Part shown: positions 22,718 to 31,328 of the stretch, piece by piece
Layout of the letters: each line of letters starts with the position of its first letter
Position numbering within the stretch: position 1 is the stretch's first letter
NCBI GenBank assembly: GCA_021234155.1
Contig: JAJEKV010000014.1
Location: 6,031,563-6,095,562 of the forward strand
Length of the DNA: 64,000 bases
DNA from: Isoetes taiwanensis
Taxonomy: Eukaryota > Streptophyta > Lycopodiopsida > Isoetales > Isoetaceae
Direction: 5' to 3'
Position numbers and translations under genes: made by a program
Notes under the pieces: generated by a model
Told to the model about the DNA's origin: nothing
The model's database searches: none
Seen by the model: the letters and a program-made list of their open reading frames with translations, nothing else

Positions 22718-23455
22718 GTTAGTATATTCGAGTTCTTAATAGATGAGGAACTCTGTGACTCTATTTTTATTAGGTTTTAGAAACTTTCTGCTTGTGTGCT
22801 TAAGTTTATTAATAGATTTAGAAACTTTGAGACTCTTTGATTAACTCTGTCACCCTGCAACCTAGATTTGATTAGATTACTGTTACCCTGCATCTCTGCT
22901 TCTTGGTTTGTCTTTGTTTGCAGCTTAGTCTTTGTTTGATTATGTGTTCAGGGTTTTCTGCTTAGTCTTAAGTGAATCTACAATGCTCTGTGATGATAAT
23001 TCCTAGTATCTTAATCTTCAATTGTAATCATCAGAGACAGGGAAGCGGGTTACGCTTCCTTGTGCTATGATTTTCTTTTTTTATGAAGCATACTCTCTTT
23101 AATGTGTTTCTATGATTAAGCCTTCTGTGGAGTGCCGTCGATCTATGGATTTCTCGCGCTTAGTGCAAGAAGTTCAGATTCTATCGCTCTTAGTAAGCGT
23201 AAGAGTAGGGTTGTCGAGGTCAACCCTACGCGAGGACGGTAAGAGAGATGGAATGTGAACTCTTGCATTACGCGCGAGAAGTCACATTCCATCTATCTTA
23301 CTGTCCTGGATCCTTCGACTCGCGCTATGCGCGAATCCTAAAAAATTGCTCTCAGAATTTATAGACTTCTCGTGCCATGCGCGAGATGTTGGTCAAGTTG
23401 CTTACTTAACACAGAAATACTTCAGCAATGTCTAACTTGATTATTTATTTTACAG
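22718..23455 (+). other. Intron 1 of the E1 ParB gene
   Basis: Donor AAAG|GTTAGT, acceptor ATTTTACAG|CT; phase 1, joining K4 to A5. It contains at least four copies of the E1 palindrome and a 75-nt hairpin (23233-23307). Confidence 0.6.
23233..23307. repeat. Intronic hairpin with a palindrome at its apex
   Basis: 26-nt arms (start AGGACGGTAAGAG, end CTTACTGTCCT) pair with two mismatches. The loop holds the E1 palindrome copy at 23262-23278. Confidence 0.75.
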
Positions 23456-24536
23456 CTTCCAAGAGAGCACTAGTTACATCAACTTCTACACCATCAAAGA
23501 AACGCAGGAAGGACCCCAAGGTAGTACAAGAAGAAACTAAGGAGATAGATCGAACTCTTGGCATAAAGCTAATTGATAATGGCAGAGTCATAACATGCGA
23601 GCTAAGTCAGGACTTGCCAGAGACAGTTTTTGGTGAGGGGTTTGAATGGTATGTTACTGTGAGCAGGGCAGGCTCAAAGTATGACCTGGTCCTGCATTCA
23701 AGGGAGAACAAAGACGCGGCCTTCAAAAAAGTAGGGTTGACCACATCTGTGTCTTCATAATAGAGAAGACCGTAAAGAAGAATCTCAGCATTTCCAAATA
23801 CAATGCAGGTATAGATGGATTCAGGCCAGATAAGACAGCAGACGGGGTTACAAAGTATGGCTGGCCCATTGAAGGCTCACACCATACAGTTCGTTCTGTA
23901 TGTGAAGGAGTATCTGCAGTCTGACGAAGTTTGCTGAAGAAACCATCTTCAAGCTTCTACATATCTGGTTTTGGTGGTAGTGGCGATGCACTTGAGTCAG
24001 AAACTTTGCCCCCTAGTACCTTTGCCAAAGCCAGTGAAGGAAACGGATATTGAAAAGAAATCAAGGGTTGATGCTGTAGACAAGTTTATGAAATTCAAGC
24101 AATATTATCCACTTGGTTTGGATGTAACAAAAAGGATAGCTATTGACAAGCTGATAAGATCTCCTAGAGCATCTTTCATATCTAGGATCTTTGATCCCAA
24201 ACATGCCATGAGGATACAGAAGTCCATGGTTGAATATCCACACCACAGTACTAAATCCAGCTGATGTTTTACCATGGGACTCAGTCAATGACATGGGAAG
24301 GCATGGGATGACCTAAGAAAGAGTGACACGGTGCGCTACATTGTCATTGACGGGCAGCACTCAGTTGAGGCAGCGAAGGCGCTTATAGAGAAAATGGATA
24401 AGATAGGTGCCAAGGAGTACGGAGAGCACTTCAGTTACAGGCAATGTCGAATCCTTAGTCATTACACGCCTCAACTTGCACTGACTACAATAAGTGCAGA
24501 CTTGAACACAACTGCAAGGGTGGTATAATACAACTC

Positions 24537-24755
24537 GTAAGTGCCTTTGTTTCTTATTCTGCAGTTCGCGCTACATGCGAGACTGCAGACCAATGTTGGG
24601 CTGCAGACCAATGTTGGGTCTGCAGCCCAACATTGGTCTGCAATCTTGCGCGTAGCGCGACTAAGCTTTTTACTTTCACTCTTCGGCATGCTCGCACTAC
24701 GTGCGAAATGGAGATCTATATGATACTAACTTATGGTTTTATAATCTTATCTCAG
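24537..24755 (+). other. Intron 2 of the E1 ParB gene
   Basis: Donor CTC|GTAAGT, acceptor TTATCTCAG|AC, 219 bp. It is almost entirely palindromes: three E1 17-mers around a perfect 26-bp inverted repeat. Confidence 0.6.
24563..24662. repeat. 100-nt intronic hairpin
   Basis: A perfect 26-bp inner stem (24584-24609 with 24617-24642, loop AATGTTG) is extended by two E1 palindromes (24565-24581 and 24645-24661), which are nearly complementary to each other. The total stem is about 46 bp with few mismatches. The inner part contains a direct repeat of CTGCAGACCAATGTTGGG. Confidence 0.85.
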
Positions 24756-25566
24756 ACCATATCCCATGCAATTGAGGCAAGCTAGAAATCAATGGATTGA
24801 GCTTGGCCGTCCAATTTCAAAAAGAAAGAAGCAAGGGGAGAAGAAAGACAACTCTTATGAGGAAATGATTAGAATGATCAGCAAGATCATCATACAAAAG
24901 AAGAAGGATGTTGCAGAGGAGGAAGAGGAAACTGGCACCAAGAAGAAGAGGTCCAAGGAAGGCCCATCAGATTCCTATCACATAGTGTTCAGTCTTGATC
25001 ATGTGTGGGACAAATAGAATGAGGTGTGGAACAAGTGGACAGCAGGAGAGCTTGTAGGAAAAGCAGGGAAACCTGAGAAAGGATCCCTTGAAGATTTTAC
25101 AGTTACAGACTTGAGAAGTGCACAGGGGTTAAGGGAAGAAGAAATTCTCAATGTGCTATAGTCTGTTATAGATGGACAAGTTTTTGTGAAGGAGGCCTCA
25201 AAAATCAAAGAGGTACCATCCTTTCCAGAGGCCTGCAAGTCCATGGACCTCCGTGTCATGAGGGAGGCCATCTCAAAGGAGCTCTTTGAGATGTCTGGAA
25301 TACAAAACCTATCCGAGCAAGGTATCTTAGACATGATGAAAATAATAGATGACGACCTACTTAGGTACTCGAAGTGGTCGCCTGGATTTATTCAAGCATA
25401 TAAATCTAGGAATAAGGAAAAAACAGCCCATCTACCATCAAAAGCCCGTGTGGAGCTGAGGTGCAGAGTCAGTGGGGACTTGGACATTCCTGAGACTGTA
25501 TCAGAAACCTACATGGTGAAGTCCTGTCAGGATTCTCTGGTTATTAAGCATGGTTTCATTAATTAG

Positions 25567-26083
25567 AGAAATTTCATTTTCTCGTTTGACAACGAAATAG
25601 GTTGTGGTCACCCCGGGGATGGTAAGAAATGATTCCTCTCTACCAAAACCAAGCCTCAATAATCCTAAGTTCAGCTTGAAAAAAAAACACGCGCCAGAAT
25701 TTGACACCAGGCCTGTAGGCCAAAGCTGGCATTACAGTAACCGAGGGGTTTGAGTAGCATCACGAGTGGTCGTAAGGATCGCCATTGCGATTCTAGCGAG
25801 AACAAGTGAAGGCAGAATACAAGAAGCACATTGTGTGCTTCGTGGTCAAATTACCATCTGGGGGATGTATAACTGATGTACAGAATCGCCACCGCGATCT
25901 TTCAGACTATTTTTTTATCCTATTCTAAGTTGAGATAACACAAAAGCATAGTGTACAAAAGTTGAACACATACTGAACTGAAAAAGCATAACTCATATTG
26001 AACCTGAAAACAGGTGAAAATGTAAACACAATGTTATAACAAAAACTTTGTACAAAATGCCCAGCACAAAGGCGAAGGCTATA
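25567..26083. other. E1/E2 junction and 3' flank of the E2 methyltransferase gene
   Basis: No gene. It holds two E2-type palindromes (25777-25792 and 25884-25899), so E2 starts before 25777. The break where E1's gene ends lies between 25566 and there. No terminal repeat was found. Confidence 0.45.
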
Positions 26084-26989
26084 TCACTGAGTCTCGAATA
26101 CAGTCTCTGGATCAACACCATGTTGAGCAGCTATTCTTGCAATATGCTCTCTTCCAATAGCAAGGGTCTGTGACAGGTCCATTTCAGTATATCCAGTTGT
26201 TTCTGGGATGTCAACACCCATTGCCTGTGCTGCGTTCTGAACACGCTCTGACATATCTTGGCTATTAAACAATTCGTCCTGCAATTGCTCAGAATATTCA
26301 TTAGAGGGTACCAGCTTCTGCCTTTTAGGTGAAGGGTCGGGGGAGGTTCTCCCACTTCCGAAGGCGGCTTCAGAAGTTTCACCATACTCCAAATTAGGAA
26401 GGGCCTTGTCCAGTTGCTTGTCCAGTTGCTTAGTTAGCAGTGGCATTACGGTGTCCAAGTTCTGGTTCAGTGCTTCAAGCTTCTTGAAAGTTGGATCAAG
26501 TTTTGCCTGTGCCTTCTCAGTCTGCTCTATCAGTTCCCGGGTCTCCTTGATCCTTTCTTCGAAGCTTTTCTGATCCAGGCCTTCTAGTATCTGATCCATG
26601 TTGCTGAGATCCGTTCCCTGTGTTATATTAATATCAGGCTTGTCGGAACCTTGCTCTTCACGTTGCTCATCTTGCTCATCACCTTCCTCTTCCATGTCAG
26701 GCCTTGCCATTTTCTCTAGAATCTCGAAGAAAGATCTAAGGAAACGGCATACCTTGTCGTCAAACTCAAAAGCAACACTCCGTTTTCCTTGCATCAACGC
26801 TACCCTTGAGGCAGTTCCGCCTGAGAAGAAATCCAAAACGCAACCTTCTAATGGTACCAGCTCCTTCACTATATAATAGACATAAGAGGTTTTGCACGGC
26901 TCTTGAGGGCTAAGTCGCCTTCCATAGCTGCCCATGAGAATTTCGGCCACCCGTAAAGAACTCCAAATACTTTCTTTTTGTTTTTGCAT
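26084..26989 (-). CDS. E2 ParB-methyltransferase gene: N4/N6 DNA methyltransferase C-terminal domain
   Basis: The frame contains SPQEPCKTSYVYYIVKEL followed by GCVLDFFSGGTASRVALM and GKRSVAFEFDD. This is the classic end of prokaryotic-type DNA methylases (family N6_N4_Mtase): a 'H-P-x-x-K-P'-like segment, then S-adenosylmethionine motif I (D-F-F-S-G-G-T) and the acidic residue ending the next strand. About 200 residues follow: an acidic/coiled-coil region (DLSNMDQILEGLDQKSFEERIKETREL), LTKQLDKQLDKALPNL, and a tail with SPKRQKL. The frame overlaps the upstream one by 80 bp (26910-26989), so a frameshift or small intron joins them. This part is missing from E1 and E3. Confidence 0.7.
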   Translation of the reverse strand: MQKQKESIWSSLRVAEILMGSYGRRLSPQEPCKTSYVYYIVKELVPLEGCVLDFFSGGTASRVALMQGKRSVAFEFDDKVCRFLRSFFEILEKMARPDMEEEGDEQDEQREEQGSDKPDINITQGTDLSNMDQILEGLDQKSFEERIKETRELIEQTEKAQAKLDPTFKKLEALNQNLDTVMPLLTKQLDKQLDKALPNLEYGETSEAAFGSGRTSPDPSPKRQKLVPSNEYSEQLQDELFNSQDMSERVQNAAQAMGVDIPETTGYTEMDLSQTLAIGREHIARIAAQHGVDPETVFETQ

Positions 26990-28037
26990 CTACATCTTCG
27001 TCGCCAGTTATCGGATATTTTGGAAGAGGAGTGCTTTGTGGTGCTTTAGTGACTTGAGTCAGTCGCAGCTCCAAGTTGGGTTTAACGGGCAGCACACGAA
27101 CGTCACTCCTGTTTATTGTCACATGGCTGACATAATACTGGAATTCTTTTATATTTTTTTTGCTCTCCCATCCTTTCTCTTCATAAGCCCCTAGGGAAAC
27201 ATGGGAGCTACCTTGTATCTGGCTAAGACTGTACAAACAGTTTGGCAAATGTACCGATCTGAGAAACATGACAATATGGTACACTTTTGCATGTGTCATG
27301 CCTGCAACTCTGCTAAAAAAATCTGTGTATTTTTTCACATCCCACAGGGTGGAAAAACTACGCATGTCTACAAAAATCAAACTGGCATTTTCTGACACCG
27401 ATGCAGACACAAGGATGCCACTTTTTGTTACGTGCTGCACGATGTTTTGCTTCTCTTTCATTTTCCGGGCCTCATCTGGCCTCATTATAGCAACAATAGC
27501 TTCCAAAAAAACTGCAGGCAGATTACCTTGAACTGCCTCTTTATTATAGTTTGCTTTGACGTATTCGAAATCTGTGTCTGCAATATCCAGGAGACGTTGC
27601 TCAGACAGCTCTGGAAAACATGAAGCCAACTCTTCAAAATTATTGTATAGCTTCTCTGAGATAGAATTGGCGTATGATAACACTTCACGACGCATGAGTG
27701 AAAGTGTTCTGATGTCTAGAGCCCTCTGACTGCAATTAAAACGTCCTGTATACCCCTGCTGCACTTTCAAGAAAACCTTGCCCTGTAAGATTTCGTCCAT
27801 CAACTGGCTTACCTCAGCATTGTTCATTCCTCGTAGGTTTCTCAGGAATGTCTTGTTGAAGAATTCCTTTGAAGGTTTCTCTGGTAATTCCCCCTGATCA
27901 TCAGTGAGCTTTCGGCTTGCCCATTTGTTGACAACTTCTACGAGTTTAGACCAGGCAGAATCTTGCATAAATAGGAACTGCTTCTCATCCTTCAGTTCCT
28001 TAACCTTCAGTGTTGTGGTAGCCACCTCGACAAAATC
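26910..28037 (-). CDS. E2 ParB-methyltransferase gene: central region
   Basis: An open exon after the 65-bp intron at 28038-28102. It starts DFVEVATTTLKVKEL and includes GRFNCSQRALDIRTLSLMRREVLSYA, which matches the same region in E1 (25200-25300) and E3 (36400-36570). At 27300-27430 is ENASLIFVDMRSFSTLW. Its place and context (hydrophobic strand, then D, upstream of motif I) correspond to the catalytic D/N/S-P-P-Y motif of the methylase fold, but the P-P-Y is absent. If that alignment is right, catalysis would be lost or altered. The original translation start of this open frame (28238) lies in the preceding exon in another frame. Confidence 0.6.
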   Translation of the reverse strand, partial: DFVEVATTTLKVKELKDEKQFLFMQDSAWSKLVEVVNKWASRKLTDDQGELPEKPSKEFFNKTFLRNLRGMNNAEVSQLMDEILQGKVFLKVQQGYTGRFNCSQRALDIRTLSLMRREVLSYANSISEKLYNNFEELASCFPELSEQRLLDIADTDFEYVKANYNKEAVQGNLPAVFLEAIVAIMRPDEARKMKEKQNIVQHVTKSGILVSASVSENASLIFVDMRSFSTLWDVKKYTDFFSRVAGMTHAKVYHIVMFLRSVHLPNCLYSLSQIQGSSHVSLGAYEEKGWESKKNIKEFQYYVSHVTINRSDVRVLPVKPNLELRLTQVTKAPQSTPLPKYPITGDEDVDAKTKRKYLEFFTGGRNSHGQLWKAT

Positions 28038-28102
28038 CTGCACAGAAGTGCTGGTTAGGATCACGACGGCGATTTTCCTGAGCAAATAAACAAAAAACAT
28101 AC
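28038..28102 (-). other. 65-bp intron carrying one E2 palindrome
   Basis: Donor GGAAG|GTATGTTT, acceptor TTCTGTGCAG|GATTTT on the minus strand. Apart from the splice signals, much of it is the palindrome at 28059-28074. Removing it joins the ParB exon to the central exon. Confidence 0.65.
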
Positions 28103-28451
28103 CTTCCAGGCGGATGTCACTGCAGTTCCTGTTGGCCCTTGTGGAGGACATCCGAATGCCTTGTGCTGGTTTCTTAGTTGTTGGAGCTTTTCTATCAGTG
28201 GTTCTTTGTATACTGTTTCTGCGATGACGTCGTTGCACTGTATGGAAATCTGAATGTATTCTTTGTTGGAGAGATTACCATTTAATACACGACTTCTTCT
28301 TTTTAAATATGCTTTCGCAAATTCCAACCTTTGCTCGACATTGCCCACGCATGTGCATAAAAACTGTGCAGCAAAAATGCTGTGATTACCAGAAATAATA
28401 TAAAATTTCTTGTTTGCCAATTCTTCTGGGCGCGACCAAGTGACTAGTTTC
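28103..28451 (-). CDS. E2 ParB-methyltransferase gene: ParB-like exon
   Basis: Bounded by two good splice sites. Encodes KFYIISGNHSIFAAQFL, the ParB/Srx signature (G-N-H-x4-A-Q-x-L), then YIQISIQCNDVIAETVYKE and LQQLRNQHKAFG. The same two blocks in the same order are seen in E1 (GQHSVEAAKAL; QLRQARNQW) and E3 (GNHTTTVAQLL; QLQNQWAFYG). Fusion of a ParB-like domain upstream of a DNA methylase domain is a known bacterial and phage arrangement. Confidence 0.7.
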
Positions 28452-28579
28452 CTGCAAGTGACCGAGATACACTAGTTAGTGCAAGAAATTGTTCACGAAG
28501 ATCGCGACCGCGATCCGGTTGAGCATATTTATATATGTAAGCAATATGACAAGAAATAAATAAATATAATGTAACAGAC
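28452..28579 (-). other. 128-bp intron carrying a perfect E2 palindrome
   Basis: Donor AACAAG|GTCTGT, acceptor TCACTTGCAG|GAAAC on the minus strand. The palindrome at 28500-28515 is the exact consensus. Confidence 0.65.
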
Positions 28580-29789
28580 CTTGTTAAAGGATCATATGGA
28601 ACGAGATCGGCAGGTGTAAGAACCTCCGTCGGGTATTTCTTGAAGCTTTTTATCAGTGTCTGTACATGGTCATTCGACCGGACTCTATGTGTCATATTAG
28701 CGGGAGCTGGTTCGCAATCGAAAATGCTAACCCTTTGGAACCAGTTTACACCCATTGGGTAATATCTTTTGAACTCCTCGAGCTTGGATGCTGTCTCCTG
28801 AGCCAGTTTCTTTTCTTCATCTGGATTAAACTTCAAATCTTCTGGCATTTGGGGATCAGTTCTCCAGGGCAATAAGTGGCTGGTAGGTGTTGCTTTAGTG
28901 GACGAGGAAGGAGTAGAAGACGTCGAAGGTTGCGCACTGTCATCCGTGCGCACCTTTGGAATCTTTATCCTGAATGGCGGGATCCTCTTTGATGGCTGTC
29001 CTTCTAGTGCCTCAGAGTCTCTGGCGGGAGCAGTCAAAAGCATGACGGGAGCAGAAGGGTCAACTATTGCAGAACAACCAACATTTCTTTGAGGGGCTAC
29101 GGCGATTCTTTGAAGGAACAACAACATTTGCCTCTATGGGCACTACAGTATCCTTTGGAGTGGATGGTTCGCCAATAGCCTGCAAAGGGGCCACGGATCT
29201 CTTCTTTGAAACAGCCCTGAGCCAGTTGGTGTCCATCCTTGAAGGCAGTTTGTTGTCTTTAGTAGCCTTCAAAGCAGCAGAAGGAGGTTTCTTATCAGCT
29301 GAAAGACCTTTTCTGCACATGCTAAATCCAACAAGTATATCCCTGTTGCACTTTATACCCGACAAACTTAAGGAATCATAGGGCGGCAATATCCGGCCAA
29401 ATCCCTTAGCACCGGTGGGCATCCCTTGCCGCTTGCCGCTTTGTTGACTTTACTCGCAATCATAATGGATGGATCATAATTACGCCATCTCAAAGCGTAC
29501 TCGACAAACTGCAGCCCTTGAGTATCTTCTACGCTGCAAATTATTGCATCCTGTACATTATTTTTGGTGCCTTCCCACATAGCAATAACTATACCTAGCT
29601 GTTCGTAACCTTCTGGACCCTTCCCATTCCTAAAGAACAAACACAAGTCCTTTCGGCGGTCTCCGGTGACATGAGGTTTTGCACGTGAGATTTCAACACA
29701 CCACTTCGCTTTTTATCGGGAGTGACAATTACGATTGGTTCTACATTAGGCCAGCGGAATAGTTCGAGGGCTGCGAAGCAATTGAACAC
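28580..29789 (-). CDS. E2 ParB-methyltransferase gene: N-terminal exons
   Basis: Three overlapping frames (29789-29595, 29646-29368, 29422-29060) lead into the frame ending at 28580. They encode, in order: an alpha/beta stretch (YEQLGIVIAMWEGTKNN; QGLQFVEYALRWR), then LSLSGIKCNRDILVGFS, which matches E3's SGIKCRTDILDGF (38080), then a long linker with S/P-rich stretches, and finally LEEFKRYYPMGVNWFQRV, which matches E1's KFMKFKQYYPLGLD and leads directly to the ParB domain. The start codon is not fixed. Frame changes at about 29380 and 29080 may be small introns or errors. Confidence 0.5.
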
Positions 29790-30149
29790 GAGATTAGATG
29801 CACTAGTATTGGAAGAAGTTGTTCTAAGGATGCGGCCGCGATCCGATTCATCGATTGCAAACTAATAAAGGGTGTTCTCGTCACCATTATCCGGGCAAGA
29901 ACGGCGTCGCGCGTTCTTCTGAACGGCCCAGTATTACGTTTTATATAAATTGCTTCGCCACTATCGCGTCGGCGCGATTGTCTTGAGCACTACCTTCGAG
30001 AAAAGAGGGAAGGTCGTGGTCACAACTAATGCGACGCGATCGTAGCGACCATCTAACTATCCTAAAAAGACATGGCCGAAGCTATGGCGATACCTATGCT
30101 ATAAAAAATCGCGGAAATTACCTTCTCTGAGGGCAGAGGCGCGAGACAT

Positions 30150-30205
30150 GGTGGCGCTAGAAATTTTCGGATGGCGCTAGAAATTTGCTGAAGGCGCTAG
30201 AAATT
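30150..30205. repeat. Tandem repeat, three units of GGCGCTAGAAATTT
   Basis: Three copies spaced about 20 bp apart next to the presumed promoter of the minus-strand gene. Confidence 0.8.
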
Positions 30206-30251
30206 TTCGCGAGGGTGATCAGAAAAATGAACGCCACTCTTTTTATAGACA

Positions 30252-30338
30252 TCGCCATTATGACGGGCGCCATTATGACGGGCGCCTTCCTTATGACGGG
30301 CGCCATTATGACGGGCGGCGCCATTATGACGGGCGGCA
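30252..30338. repeat. Tandem repeat, five units of CATTATGACGGGCGC
   Basis: Five near-identical units of about 15-18 bp (one has CCTTATG). They contain TGACG, the core of plant TGA/bZIP sites. Confidence 0.85.
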
Positions 30339-31328
30339 TATTCCCCCATTACCCCTAAAAGCAACCCCCAGCTTGGCAACGTACGGGACGGTGACACGTG
30401 AGAATTTGTGTGAGAGTGACTGTAGGGCAGTTGGAAAGGACAGCAAATCACCCACGGCATGTCAGTTTAAATTGGATAGGGACAGGGACATTAGGGCATA
30501 AAAAGGTCCCGCCCGAAGGACACCATTTTGAAATTCAAATCCATTTCAAATGCGGTAAGACCCTCCAACAATTTCATTGTTGCAAAGCTTGGGAAGGAGT
30601 TGTTCGAGGCGCCGGAGTTAATTTGAAGGCGCTATGTTGGATTACAATGGCGCTCTGATGAATTTCAAAGCATCCAAGCATATTTGACGTTGTAGAATTC
30701 ATTGAAGGCCAAAGACAGGCAAGTTCATCCATTAAACTGTGTTTTCAGTTAAATCTGCCGCATGCACCCTTTTTTGTGTCTGGTAAATCAAATCCCGTTC
30801 TAATTTGGTGATATAGATTGCCTGCATCAACAATTCTTAAGATGTTCCTATTTGTAGGCGTTGATGTCATTAATCTTCCTCTGTTACAGGTGATCCTTAA
30901 GGCACAGCTAGCAGTCATCAGGATCGCGAAGGCGATCTTTCCGAACATATTCTAGACTAAGGTACCATTTAATGCTCTCCCATAAAGTTACCCATCAGGG
31001 GTTATTGATTCATCTACTTCTCCCGCAAGTCGTCCCTACAGCACAGCTAGTACTCGTCCGGATCGCGAAGGCGATTTTGCGCAGCATAATCTAAACAGGC
31101 ACGTATAATCTAGACTATGGTATCTGCTTGCTCTAGGAGACTATGTTAGCTGCTTGCTCTAGGCACGTACAATGTAGACAGGTGTAACTGCCTGCTCTAG
31201 GAGATCGCGGTCGCGATCCTGCTAACCACGTCCTTGCTTGAACTTGGTTTGTCTGGCTAACGTGAAAGTGCTCTGTGAAATCGCGGCCGCGTTTTAACTG
31301 AGCAATAACGTCCATTGTGCTTGCAGAC

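Larger units (their letters stand above)
22172..24707. repeat. E1-specific palindrome family (17-mers)
   Basis: Consensus CTCGCGC, three variable bases, GCGCGAG. Copies: 22172-22188, 22198-22214 (both perfect), 23153-23169, 23262-23278, 23319-23335, 23369-23385, 24565-24581, 24645-24661, 24691-24707; weaker ones at 21343 and 23183. All lie in the central region or introns. None is found in E2 or E3. They are very CG-rich against an AT-rich background. Confidence 0.8.
22705..25566 (+). pseudogene. E1 ParB-domain gene (spliced, frame-broken, lacks methyltransferase end)
   Basis: Exon 1 is 13 nt (22705-22717, MATK). A GT-AG intron of 738 bp follows (22718-23455), then exon 2 (SKRALVTSTSTPSKKRRKD, a nuclear-localisation-like basic stretch). 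After a frame break near 23750 come FKQYYPLGLD (near 24100) and YIVIDGQHSVEAAKAL (near 24335). The last is the ParB/Srx N-terminal domain signature G-[NQ]-H-x4-A. A second intron (24537-24755) is packed with palindromes. The next exons hold QLRQARNQW, a lysine/glutamate-rich stretch and LSEQGILDMMKIIDDD, which match the middle of E2's gene. The frame stops at 25566, where the methyltransferase part is missing. ParB-like domains bind or hydrolyse CTP, or act as nucleases, in bacteria; the role here is unknown. Confidence 0.65.
25777..31294. repeat. E2-specific palindrome family (16-mers)
   Basis: Consensus GATCGCG, two variable bases, CGCGATC. Copies: 25777-25792, 25884-25899, 28059-28074, 28500-28515 (perfect), 29829-29843, 30922-30937, 31061-31076, 31203-31218 (perfect), 31279-31294. 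Two sit inside short introns; others lie in the 3' flank and the central region. The family is absent from E1 and E3. Confidence 0.8.
29790..31326. promoter_or_regulatory. Central divergent promoter region of E2
   Basis: Lies between the two divergent genes. It holds two minisatellites (30150-30205; 30252-30338), five E2 palindromes and an approximately 80-bp direct repeat (about 30893-30965 and 31033-31122) whose copies each include the palindrome and CACAGCTAG/TCTAGACTA. First non-coding exons probably lie here. The acceptor GTGCTTGCAG at 31317-31326 precedes the transposase start. Confidence 0.5.

Noticed and set aside
26084-29789. Bacterial or phage contamination, because of ParB and methyltransferase domains
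   Set aside because: The coding parts are joined by GT-AG introns, divergent from a eukaryotic-type transposase gene and embedded in the same repeats as the rest of the window.
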